Origin: Epichloe hybrida
Lineage: Eukaryota; Ascomycota; Sordariomycetes; Hypocreales; Clavicipitaceae
Length of the DNA stretch: 64,000 bases
Assembly: GCA_019022495.1 (NCBI GenBank)
Contig: JAFEKR010000002.1
Span: forward strand, 3,224,001-3,288,000
Reading direction: 5' to 3'
Of the stretch, positions 11,985 through 22,529 are shown piece by piece; position 1 is the first letter of the stretch, and each line of letters begins with the position of its first letter. The notes beneath the pieces are model-generated. The model did not search any database and was not told where the DNA came from. It worked only from the letters and a program-made list of their open reading frames with translations. The translations under genes were made by a program, and so were the position numbers.

Positions 11985-13423
11985 ATGGCAGGCGGACGAA
12001 AAGCCAGTGCCGCACCGCCCCCCCAGCCGACCACCACCCTCATCGTCGACAATGGCGCCCACACCCTCAAGGCCGGCGTCGTGGCCTCGGGCCAGATGGG
12101 CGCACCGCGCGTCGTCCCAAACTGCATCGCGCGCGACCGCTCGAGAAGGATATACGTGGCCTCGGAGCTCTCCCGGTGCCGCGACCACGGAGAGATGCAG
12201 CTCCGCCGGCCGGTGGAGCGGGGCTTCATCGTGAACTGGGAGGCGCAGAAGGAGATCTGGGACCAGGAGCTGCTGGACAATCTTCTGGCGCCGGCGCGGC
12301 GCGACCCTTCCGAGACGCGGCTGATCCTCGCGGAGCCGCCCAATGGGCTTCCCGTGCTGCAGACGAACTGCGACCAGGTCGTCTTTGAGGAGTACGGCTT
12401 CTCCAGCTACTATCGCGGCATCGGTACGTTGTTGTTTGGTCCCGGGGAAAGGAAACAAAAAAAAAACCAAGATTTTTTTACCCTCCCTCCTCTAACCCGT
12501 GCGTGCCTCCTCCAGGTCCAAGTTTCAATGCCTACTGCGACACGCAAAGTCTTTTCCGGACCCCCAAGCATGTTCCGACCGTGGCTAATGCCCCGGCAGA
12601 GGTCGTCATGGTCATCGACTCCGGCTACTCGTTCACGACCGTCACGCCACTGCTTCGCGGACAACCTCTGCATTCGGCAGTCCGCCGCCTCGACGTGGGG
12701 GGCAAGCTCCTGACCAACTACCTCGCGCGGCTCCTCTCCCTCCGCCACTTCGACATGCGCAACGAGACGCTCATCGTCAACGAGATGAAAGAGAAGGCCT
12801 GCTACGTCACGCCAGACTTCAAGTCCCACCTCGAAAAGACCTGGAAGGGAACCAGGGGCGAGAAACGCGAGGCCTACCTCACGGGCGCGGGCATCGTCAA
12901 GGACTACATCCTGCCTGATTTCCATACGCGAACCCAAGGAACCATGCTCGACTACGACCACAGCAGACACGCCAAGGCGAGGAAGCTCGCGGCGGCGGGC
13001 CAAGTCGACGAGGATGCCTTGCCCTTGCGCAACGAGCGCTTCGCCGTTCCAGAGCTCATCTTCAATCCCTCAGACATGGGCATGCGCCAGCCCGGTCTGC
13101 CAGACTTGATTCACCAGTCGCTGCAGGGACTGCCCGTTGGTCTTTGGCCCGGCTTGCTGGCCAACATCGTCGTTGTGGGCGGCAATACTCTGTTCGAAGG
13201 CTTCATCCAGCGGCTGCAGAGGGAGGTTGTGCAGCGCGTTCCCGACGACTGCGTGGTGCGCGTGGCGAGACCAGCCGATCCCATCACAAGCACTTGGTAC
13301 GGGGCTGCTAATCTTGCCAACCATGTGGACATCGAGAAGTTGGCCGTCACGAAGAAAGAGTATGAGGAGTTGGGCTCAATTTTGGTGGCGAAAAAGCTTG
13401 CCGCGGGGCTGAATCTCACTTGA
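11985..13423 (+). CDS. arp6: Actin-related protein Arp6 (SWR1 chromatin remodeller)
   Basis: Two exons, 11985-12423 and 12516-13423, intron GTACGT...CCAG with phase 1 (G|GT), 448 aa. The start TTTLIVDNGAHTLKAG is the actin-fold phosphate-1 loop in Arp6 form; VIDSGYSFTT is the phosphate-2 loop, and VVGGNTLFEGF the adenosine motif. The insert and RGFIVNWEAQKEIWD segment are typical of Arp6 rather than actin. Arp6 is a nuclear subunit of SWR1, which exchanges H2A for H2A.Z. Length agrees with fungal Arp6 (about 430-450 aa). I start at the ATG in a CCCATGGC context; an upstream in-frame stretch to 11895 lacks an ATG. Confidence 0.93.
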
Positions 13424-14088
13424 ACTTGGAGCAACATGGAAGAATTCGCGCAGGACAGAATCTTGTTCTGAAAATTGGGCCATTTGCACTCAGCTCTCGG
13501 TGAGCATATCAAACGTTGGGCTTTGTGTGCATGAGAGAGTCGCATCAGATCGATGAATCCTGCATCCACCAGACAATTTCTTCCACGCCAAACGCCAACA
13601 GCTATGCGCACCATCTGGTGTAGCTATGGGTTGGAAAAGTGCGCAGCCCCAGACGAACGTGTGGTAACAGCACATCACAGCCGACTTCTTTTTCTTCTGC
13701 GGACGAACGTTACGCGGCTCAAATTACATCTATCTCGCACTTCGCTCTAGAGTGGTGTGTATGTCGCTATTTGATGAAGAGGAGTTTATGTCTCAAGAGA
13801 AAAGAAAAAAACGTTTTGATCATGTCAATCATAATGTGCGCTTGGTACGTCCAGATTTCTCCAGGCCAAGCCCAAGGGAAGCAAACAAATTGTCTGAGCC
13901 CTGTTTGTTGGTTCCCAGCTCAATTGTGTCTCAAATTAGTGGCCGGGTCACCGTGTCTCTCATCCTCCTTCGATTCAAATCAGCAGGTATGCCGCTTGCA
14001 TTCAGGTTCACGCGAGTGGTTTTCGAGTCTCTGTAGTGGTATTAGAGATTAAAATATATGCTCGTGTAAAAGGAAACGTTGACAAGAC
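13424..14088. other. Convergent intergenic region arp6 / F-box gene
   Basis: Holds two 3' ends. Several short open frames, including 13639-14052, show no coding character. Nothing else seen. Confidence 0.5.
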
Positions 14089-15748
14089 TTACTGTCGGCC
14101 CAAACCCCTACCGCGGGAAACACACCAATCACACTATCGAGTTTTCAGTAGATATTCATCGAGATGACAAGACCAAAGCTTACAAATTCGGAAGAGGAGC
14201 CCTCATTGTGGACAATGCAATATCCTGCGCAGCATTTTTTACACACTCGTTGCGTCTTGCTGATACATGTATCGCACTGGCAGACGTTAGCTTACTATAC
14301 ATGTTCGATTTGTGGACGGCTACGTACGTTGTTGCCGCATTCCCAGCAGCTTTTGGAAACCCGGTTCTGCATGAAATCGTTCGTTAGCAAAGATTTGTAG
14401 CACACTTGCTGCAAGTTGACAACGCATCATCATCGCTACACTGTCATTGGAAACAGGTGTTTCGCCGTACCTTGATCTTTGGTGTGCTTTCCTGCAAGTC
14501 AAGCATCTGTGCAAAATCTGCCACGCCATCTTCCTCATCTACGACAATGAAGTCGTTCACCCCAGGAACCTGTGATTGACCTGGTAGCTGGTAGCATGAC
14601 TCGCACCACCACTTGTTGCAGCAGGCGCAGTATCGTTCGCGAAGACAATCGCCACATCGTGGAGCAAACGATTGACCAGGCTGCGATGGACACGTTGCTG
14701 CACGGACGGAGGATGACATGATTGGAACAGGGCTGAGCAGCGGAAGACAGGGTGGCGAGCATGACTCCTGCATTATCAGACCCTCTGGCGCTTCTCCACA
14801 GCCATCGCACCCAGCGACAGCATGGGTGGCGATAGCGGGTGCATTGTCTCCCATTATGAGTGGTTGACCGAATACGGGTGAGTTTCTGTGTCGGGGACTT
14901 TGGCAGAGTACAGCGTCGAAGGCGATGACCCCTTGACATGCTAGCATGCAGTTGATCCAGTCCGGCGAGGTTGGGCGTGTAACAAGACGGCCCCTTTTAT
15001 GCCACCAGTTATCGCCCTCTTGTTCCAATGAAGAGGACAGTATTTGCTGGCTTCTGCGGTTCCAGCCTGGGCTTATCGAGCTACTCCTCTTCTCCGAGTC
15101 GGCCTCTTTTGGTCCGAAAACGTAGAGGGCTTTGAGCCTTGGTGAGTTCTCAGGCCGACTCGGTCGACAGGCGTATTGCAAGGCACCGCGGAGTTTGGCC
15201 TGGTTCAGGTTCTTGACATCGCGAATAGACAAAATACGGACGCTGTATGAAGGATCATTGATGATCTCATGGCACATATCAGAGGTCACGGATAGACCAT
15301 CAAGAATCAAGGTTTGGACATCTTGAAGGAGGTTTTGCCGGCGGATGGCACGGAAAATGCCTCTCAACGGCACGGAGTAAACGCTGTCTTCAATCAGCGG
15401 TGCATTCCTTTTGAGAGAAAATTTTTTGGCATCAATGTATACTCACTCATCTTCAGTCAAGGTCTCATCTAGCTGAACATTGCGCCAGACTTCTCCGCCA
15501 TTATCGATTGGATCGACGCCAAATTTGGCCTTTTCAACTCGTGTAAGATCGAGATGACGAAATACACTAGGTGTAGAGTTAATGAGAGATCGAAAACCCT
15601 TGCTTGTCGAAGAAAGTTGGAGGAGACTGTAAACGGGTAGGTAGGGTGCGATGTTGCGGAGAATCAGAGAATTATGGAGGACATCGAACAGAGATAGTGG
15701 TATCTCGAGCTCTTCACGCGTTTGACCGTTGATGGTAGCTTGGCTCAT
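14089..15748 (-). CDS. F-box protein with C-terminal cysteine-rich (Zn-binding-like) module
   Basis: Five exons by my reading: 15748-15447, 15383-14471, 14408-14328, 14276-14184 and 14133-14089, 477 aa. The F-box lies at the N-terminus (SLFDVLHNSLILRNIAPYLP, then LLQLSSTSKGFRSLI). The middle is leucine-rich and has a CDGCGE motif and a cysteine cluster (CGDCLRERYCACCNKWWCESC). The three small last exons are recovered only by splicing and encode CWECGNN, CDTCISKTQRVCKKCCAGYC..HNEGSS, and CDWC; phases are all 0. That C-terminal series recurs in fungal F-box proteins and looks like a paired zinc-binding fold. Likely an SCF substrate receptor. For the first intron, a 63-nt intron ending at 15384 is preferred over a 39-nt one ending at 15408; both keep the frame. 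Confidence 0.78.
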
Positions 15749-18630
15749 GTCAGGCTGCCAGGACACACGACGGAACAGTCAAGGAAACGGAGAGGCGTGA
15801 CAGCTGAAAAAGAGGTAGGCTTCGGTTTCGGTGTGAGATACCAACAAAGGTATATAACGAGGTGGATGTAGTGGGAAAGGCAGTCGCTTCTAGCAATAGC
15901 ACGCAACACCTGAGAATGAGTTTTCGATGCAGCGAGTCACCAGACCCTGCGTGATGTGTGGGTTGTGTTCTGCGATGACAAAAAAAAAAAAAGAAGAACA
16001 AAATGGCTGTGACAGCAGTAGTGTGGCCACAAGCGAGGACCGGATATAATAAATAGAATGATGTAGCTAGTTGAGGGTTTGATGCTTGGCCGTGTGGATC
16101 AAGCAAATAGAGATGCCGCGTAAGGTTATCTATAGCCTGTCATGCCGTGAGCGTCATGTAACCTTGCCAGACCGGGGAGGGTGAGACAGTTCCAATTCAC
16201 ATTCCGCCGCTCAAACGCGGCCAGGTGAAGAAGTATCTTCGGAGTGAAACAGCGACCAGGGGTGGCACTGGAGCGTTCACCGACACCGAAAAGGATGGCA
16301 GGTCTGACCTTGTCGAAGCGTCTGCGTGTCGTTGGACAAGGACGCGGGATGATCGGTGGTGATTGGAGGCCGCGCAGAAACAGCTGACGGACTTTGTTGA
16401 GATTTATGGCGCTGTCCAGTAGAAAAAGAAAACTGCGGCACAGAGTTGAAAATAGCAACACGGAACCGGGGAAAAATGTGCGTGGCCGACAAAGGCAAAG
16501 CCAGACGAGAGGTGCAAATGTGCCTAGGACGTGTGCACGGAGTATTCGACGGCGGACTCAAAGCATGGGCGTGGCACGAAGCGAGAGATTATCAAGCTTC
16601 TTATCGACCCTGAGGATGGCACCGTCAACACCATCAGTCAATCGAAAGCGCGATCCGGAAAACGTGTGACGCTTATCGGCCCACGCGGACATGAGTGTCT
16701 CTCGAGGTGGATGTGTTAGGCGGGCCGTGCAAGCCGTGGTCTGGCGCCAAATGCGGTGGTGAAAGGCGTCGCATCCGGATGGGGGGAGTACGGAGTACCA
16801 GCGGGTTAGTTTGTTGACGAAAAGCGTCTGGTCCGTTGAGGAGGCAGGAGCGAGGATGACGGAGGCGGGGGGGGGGTCAGGTGAGCCAAAGGGTAGGGGG
16901 GCGAGGAAGGGGGAAGGAAGGATGAAGGAAGGAGGGAGGAAGGAAGGGGTCTGGCGTACTCCGTACATAGATACGAACGTAATGCTTTCACGTACTTGGT
17001 ACTCCGTCACCTCAACAACGTCCATGATACGTGGTTGGTCTGAGGACATGATTGATGGCTTGATGCCCTGGATGCCCCTGCAACTGCTACCAGACTACTA
17101 CGGTCTAACAGACCGTCACACGGAGTACCGAGTACAGCTTGGCAATATTCACGCATTACTTTAGTCCTCGTTTATTTCATCTACATACGGATCCGTAGAA
17201 CAACAACTCGTCATCGGGCAATCAGACCGGGGTCTCGTACAAAAGGATCTGGTCAAACGTGGACACCAAATCGTTTCTCATCTCTCCCCGGATTGCCTCT
17301 TCGAACCAACCAACCTCCTATCGGCTTGCCCCGCGGGCGTACATGTACATGAATAAGATCGACTGCCGATCTTATCTGCCATGTTGGCAAGGGTGTAGCC
17401 ATTTCCTTCCTCAACCAAGCGCCCGGTATTAATCTTGCAGAGACAAATCCATCTTACTAATATTAACCTGAACTGCGTTTGGGCAAAGGGGGGTCTGGCG
17501 GGTCCTGGTCGACGTCACTGGGGGTGTTGTGGACGGGAGCCGGCTATGGGTGTCGACGGCGCATCTCGTCTCAGGAATTTTGAGAGCCACCTCGTTGAGA
17601 TCTGGCTTAACTTGATTGCGCCGGACCTTATTTACATGCACTACTGCTGTCGGTGCGGCTGGCATTGCAGGACCGCTGCAATAGAGAGATCACTGAAGAG
17701 AGTTGTTCCATCAACCGCGAGAATCCCGTAGCCAAGACGGCGCGATCCTACTCTAATTCATGTAATTCATGAGACTGGACTTTGCCAAGGCTGTGAAGTG
17801 TGCATTGGCGGGAACGAAAGTCTTACATCCTGCGACGTGTCGACGGGGCTTGCAGCAGCACCAAAGATGCCCCCCTGGCTTGTAAGATGAATATTCAAGA
17901 GTTTGCTTGTCTACTCCGTGGTCGCTACTCCGTGGTCGCGGACTTGGATGGACATGGAAGCAACCCGAGCGCACCGAGTGATGACGCACGAATCGCCAAG
18001 GGCTTTGTGGATTTTACACCGTACGTACAATTTGAGTCGCAGATGACCGGGTGCATGAAATGAACATTAGGCCGAGAAAATGGACATTCGCACTATTCAT
18101 GTCCGAAACGTCTGTCTGAATGCCCACTGAGCGCCCATGTGGATGACAGGCAGAACAGTCCCTCCAATTGCAGATTCGTTTCGCGCTCGTGTCACCTGAA
18201 ACTTGATATTTGCAAATATCCCAAATATCCCAATATCCCACGGATGACCGCCTACTCCGTAATATTTGCGAGGACGAGGCCATGGTCCACGTGACTGTGG
18301 CAATCCTCGCGTTACCAACCACATCATGGAAATCGGTGGAATCCGCTGGCAGCACTGACAGCACTCAGTGCGCATCCATCCATGCATTCGCATCGTCTCC
18401 ATCGAGGGCGCTGTGATTCCATCATGGAGGATGACATAGCTTCGCTTGATATTGGTCTAATTGATCTTGCAATTTCTTTAATCAACAACGCCTTCGTATT
18501 GGATTTTTGCCGGGGTTGCGCGTGATCCTCTCCTCCCTAGGCCGAGTAAAATACCCGAGCCGCAGCCGGCTCTCTATGCGTATCCCCAACGTCATAGGCC
18601 GCGGGTGATTTTTTTGAAATCAGCAACAAC
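15749..18630. other. 2.9 kb intergenic region with dispersed TACTCCGTA-type motifs
   Basis: No gene found on either strand; the longest open frame (16558-17049, minus) is low-complexity Pro/Ser from a G/A-rich tract at 16850-16950. TACTCCGT/ACGGAGTA motifs occur near 16538, 16785-16799, 16957-16969, 16999, 17118, 17911-17938 and 18252. It should contain the divergent promoters of the F-box and Ufd1-like genes. An A-run lies at about 15980-15993. Confidence 0.55.
17911..17938. repeat. 14-bp tandem duplication with TACTCCGT core
   Basis: CTACTCCGTGGTCG is present twice head to tail. It is a locally duplicated copy of the dispersed TACTCCGTA motif. Confidence 0.85.
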
Positions 18631-20895
18631 ATGTCAGAGCAGCCAGCACTGCGCTGGTCGGCCTCTTTCCGCATTCTGCCTTACGAGTCTACCTCGGCAA
18701 AGAATCTATCTGGAGACAAAATAATTCTTCCTCAATCCGCATTAGAGCAACTTCTAACAGCCGCGCCGTCCCAACCGACATCGGCATCAAGTTTTACTGC
18801 CTGGGATCCATCAAACCCACATCGATCGAACAGCTTCGCGACTGATCAGCGTCAGCAACTGCCACAACCACTGACATTTCGACTTGTGAACGGGCAAAAT
18901 GGAAACGTCGTCTTTGCTGGTATTCGAGAATTCTCGGCCGAGGAGGGAACCATAGGGTTGAGCTCGTTTCTCACCGACGCGCTAGGCATAGATCCTGAGC
19001 AAATTGCCCTCAACAATGGAGATGAAACCCCAGATAGCCTCGAAGATGCGACAGCCTCGAGCTCGATGCGTTTAACGGTTCATGCAACGCTGGTGCCAAA
19101 AGGCACGTACGCGAGACTGCGACCTCTCGAGGCAGGTTACAACCCAGATGACTGGAAACCATTGCTGGAGAGACATCTTCGAGAACACTTTACTTGCCTG
19201 ACCAAGAACTCGATTTTCTCGGTGTACGGTGTCAAAGGGGAAACATTCAAGTTCTTAGTAGACAAGCTCTCTCCCCAGGGCGATGGGATTTGTGTCGTCG
19301 ACACCGACCTGGAGGTGGATATCGAGGCGCTCAACGAAGAACAAGCTCGAGAAACGATGCGTCACATGATAACAAAATCACAGAACGACAGTTCTGGGGG
19401 CATAGCAAAGGGTGGTGAGCTTGACATATGGAAAGACGTCGCCGGCAGTGTCCAGGCAGGAGGATACGTCGACTACATACTGCCCTCGTGGGATCGATCG
19501 CAAACTCTCACCATCACCATCAGTGATATAAAACAAGAAGACAGCCTGGACTTGTTCGTCACACCGCGATCTTCGAGACAAAGAGCGGCACCGAGAGAAA
19601 CAACACATGTATTTGGGGACTTTTCTCCCGCAGAACACGGCGTAAAGATTCTTACGATACCCCCGTCCAGCTCTGAGCTGGATGGTGCTGAATCGATTCT
19701 CGTTTCCGTTCATGGCTCTACCTTTGATGCGCAGCGTGAAACCGAGCCCGTATCGTTTACGATAAGGGTCAAGTCGGGGTCACAAGAGAGCCAAGCCGCC
19801 AGCGACAAGATGGAAGCAGATGGGGCAGAGCACAAAGTGGACGAAGAGCGGTGCAAAAATTGCCGCCAGTGGGTTCCCAAACAAACAATGGTTCTTCATG
19901 AGAGCTTTTGCAGGAGGAATAATACGTCTTGTTCAGAGTGCCATGCTGTGTTCAAAAAGGACTCTGAAGAATGGCGCATCCATTGGCACTGTCCCCACGA
20001 CTCAGTCAAAGGCAATTCACGCGCCAGTCAGATCAAACATCACGCCGTGTTCCATCACGATCGTCAATGTCAAGATTGCAAATTTTCAACCAATTCGTTG
20101 GCAGATCTCGCCCGACATCGAACATCTGACTGCCCCGGAAAGCTGATCCTCTGTCGATTCTGTCATTTAGAGGTCCCCCAAGAAGGCGATCCATCCAATC
20201 CATCGCCAGAAGTGGTCCTCTCCGGTATGACGGCTCACGAGCTCGCGGACGGCAGCCGGACCACCGAATGTCACCTGTGCGATAAAATTGTGCGATTTCG
20301 TGACATGGAGACTCACATGAAGCACCATGAGCTCGACAAAGTCAGCAAAGTCAAGCCTGCCATATGCCGTAACGCGAATTGTGGAAGGACTCTCCATGGC
20401 GTGGGGCCACGAGGTCAGATTGACGCCGGGACTTCTCAAGGTCAGGGGCCCGGTAACGATATTGGTCTTTGCTCAATATGTTTTGGTCCGCTGTACGTGA
20501 GCATGCATGACCCCGAGAACAAGGCTCTGTGTAGACGGATTGAAAGAAAGTATCTCGGACAGATGATGACGGGCTGTGGCAAGTCTCACTGCGCCAACGA
20601 GTGGTGCAAGACGGGTAGGGCAAACACAGGGCTCGAGATCAAAGGTTCTTCTGCCTCTACCGCGCTGCCTCTCGTGAAGCCATTGGTAGAGAAGGTATCC
20701 AGTGCAGAGGGAAACGTGTATTTTTGCGTGGATGAGACGAACCAGAAGAGGAGGCAACTTGCAGAGCTGATAGCTGCAGAGAGCGTGTGGGATTTGGAAT
20801 GGTGTGTCGCAGCCGCGGAGGCTGAGAACGGAAATTCGGATAGAATGAGGGAGTGGCTGCAGGCTTGGGCACCAAGGAAGGACTCAAGGAGATAA
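18631..20895 (+). CDS. Ufd1-domain protein with C-terminal zinc-finger region
   Basis: Intronless, 754 aa. The first ~230 residues match the Ufd1 N-domain plan: LRWSASFRILPYE, GDKIILPQSALEQLL, PLTFRLVNGQNGNVVFAGIREFSAEEGTIGLSSFL, then the second half-barrel. From about residue 407 there are repeated Cys/His clusters (CKNC...H...C, CSECH, CQDCKF, CRFCHLEV, CHLCDKI...H...H, CRNANC) of TRAF/C2H2-like type. This larger fungal paralogue differs from canonical Ufd1, which is about half this length, and probably binds ubiquitylated substrates or Cdc48, but no biochemical role can be read from the sequence. ATG lies 14 nt after a T-run in a plain leader. Confidence 0.8.
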   Translation: MSEQPALRWSASFRILPYESTSAKNLSGDKIILPQSALEQLLTAAPSQPTSASSFTAWDPSNPHRSNSFATDQRQQLPQPLTFRLVNGQNGNVVFAGIREFSAEEGTIGLSSFLTDALGIDPEQIALNNGDETPDSLEDATASSSMRLTVHATLVPKGTYARLRPLEAGYNPDDWKPLLERHLREHFTCLTKNSIFSVYGVKGETFKFLVDKLSPQGDGICVVDTDLEVDIEALNEEQARETMRHMITKSQNDSSGGIAKGGELDIWKDVAGSVQAGGYVDYILPSWDRSQTLTITISDIKQEDSLDLFVTPRSSRQRAAPRETTHVFGDFSPAEHGVKILTIPPSSSELDGAESILVSVHGSTFDAQRETEPVSFTIRVKSGSQESQAASDKMEADGAEHKVDEERCKNCRQWVPKQTMVLHESFCRRNNTSCSECHAVFKKDSEEWRIHWHCPHDSVKGNSRASQIKHHAVFHHDRQCQDCKFSTNSLADLARHRTSDCPGKLILCRFCHLEVPQEGDPSNPSPEVVLSGMTAHELADGSRTTECHLCDKIVRFRDMETHMKHHELDKVSKVKPAICRNANCGRTLHGVGPRGQIDAGTSQGQGPGNDIGLCSICFGPLYVSMHDPENKALCRRIERKYLGQMMTGCGKSHCANEWCKTGRANTGLEIKGSSASTALPLVKPLVEKVSSAEGNVYFCVDETNQKRRQLAELIAAESVWDLEWCVAAAEAENGNSDRMREWLQAWAPRKDSRR

Positions 20896-22529
20896 GATGT
20901 GATGACAATTTGCATGGGGCGGAGTTTATACACGGTAGATGGGGAGGCTGGCAGCGTGCAATCTTGCGGGAGATGAATATTATATGACGAACTCGCCAAG
21001 AGATGCGGGATAGGACTTCGAGGCATGATCTTGCTGCATATATGTGCGACGCTACTTTTTGTTTTCATCAAGAGAAATAACAGTTTAGCATCGTACTCGA
21101 AGCCGAGCCGGGAGTTGTTTTCGCGCGTGATAGCTGCGTGCTGATGGGCGGATCCGATGAAGTGCAAGGGCAAGCTGCTTCCGAAGACGCAATTGACACT
21201 GTTTTGCTCTGCGCTGCGTTCTGGCGAAGAATTGCCATGGACATCTGGAACTATCCCATCTTCCATCTTGATTGTCAAGCTCCCGGAAGTGGACGCTCGT
21301 TTGTAATGCTGTTTGGAGAAGACGAACAAAAAAGCAAGCAGCGTTTGTATTTGAATGACTGCAAGTTGTAGCCCGTTCGGGTCCCACGTTCGATGCAGGC
21401 TGCCTGCCCAATGCCCACGCCATTATCCACCTGTCCACTATTATTACCACTATCCATCCCACATCCCACGTCCCACGTCCCACGTCCCACGTCCCACGTC
21501 CCACGTCCCACATCCCACACACCAAGCAACTTCATGTTTGCCCCGGGTCCCGGTCCCATGCCAGGTCCCAGTCCCGTCTTCTTCTATCTTCGGCAATTCG
21601 TCAACCCCCAACCGACGAACCCACTCTTGCACTCTGCCACTTCCAACAAGCTCCGTTCGCTCAGCTCACGCAATCACCACTCACTCCAACCCAACCCACC
21701 AACTACACCTCACACCTCACATGCCGGGTCAAGCGACTTATTAATTCCCCGTTGCACTCTTCTCCTGCACCTATTCCCATTCACAATCCCAGGTCTGAGC
21801 GGCATCCTCGGTGTGCCTGGTCATCATTGATTTTTCACTCTTGCGTCTCCTGTAGACCGTCGGCCCGACCTGCGAACACTGTCGTTCCCTCGCCGACGGA
21901 TTCGGTCTATTCGGGCTTGACAACGCGGCCATTCTTTGAATCCCCGTACGAGCCCTTCGCTTTGCTGGCGTCGCGCACCCAATATCCAAATTTCCTGCTT
22001 ATAAACGCTCATTGATAACAAAAAGAACATCGTCGTCGAATCACGGAATAGCGGCTGCTAGTGTACTCGAGCGAAGCAGTGACGGATTAATTTGTTTGTC
22101 ATCGATACCGACATGCCTCCTCGTGTGGCATCGTCGTCCTAGTCCACCACGACTCGAGCGATTGTTCTTGTGTGTCGCACTTGGTGCGTTTTTCCATTGT
22201 TGTTTTCCCAAGGCGAGTTTCATCTTGTGCAACGCTGCAAGTTGTTAAACACGCGCAAGCGCACCGCGCTCTTCCAGCAACCCCGTCGACTCATGACCAC
22301 TCCATGTTACTGACCACGTGAAAATTCTGCAGGTGCACCCAACCATAATAGCATCGCGTTCCCGGGCTTGCTTGCATTAGATCCCGTTCTTTGATCGAAC
22401 TCGTCCACTTTAATCGGCTTGCTCTCGTTGTTGTTGAACGCCTACTCGTCCACGAATACATCCACATTTCTTCACGCGAGGCACAGTGCCACACCAGGGT
22501 TTTTAAAATATCACCCGGGTACCTCCATC
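20896..22529. other. Intergenic region Ufd1-like / sip5
   Basis: 1.6 kb without a convincing gene. The antisense open frame 21329-20586 overlaps the Ufd1-like coding end and is a shadow. It contains the CCCACGT minisatellite (21458-21520) and CCCGGGTCCCGGTCCC-type degenerate repeats just after it. The sip5 promoter and leader lie at the right end. Confidence 0.55.
21458..21520. repeat. 7-bp minisatellite (CCCACGT)n
   Basis: Nine consecutive 7-bp units: one CCCACAT, six perfect CCCACGT, one CCCACAT, one CCCACAC. Each perfect unit junction creates a CACGTC core, so the array is also a cluster of E-box/G-box-like half sites. Located about 1.0 kb upstream of the sip5 start. Confidence 0.95.

Noticed and set aside
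16558..17049. 163-codon minus-strand open frame in the large gap
   Set aside because: Its Pro/Ser-rich middle comes from the G/A-rich tract at 16850-16950; no homologue recognised, no introns, no Kozak start.
17290..17320. TTCGAACCAACC, similar to a tRNA T-arm end
   Set aside because: No matching acceptor stem, anticodon arm or promoter boxes at the right distances on either strand.
20586..21329. 247-codon minus-strand open frame
   Set aside because: It runs antisense over the C-terminal end of the Ufd1-like gene and into its 3' flank; no domain, no sensible start and composition of a shadow frame.
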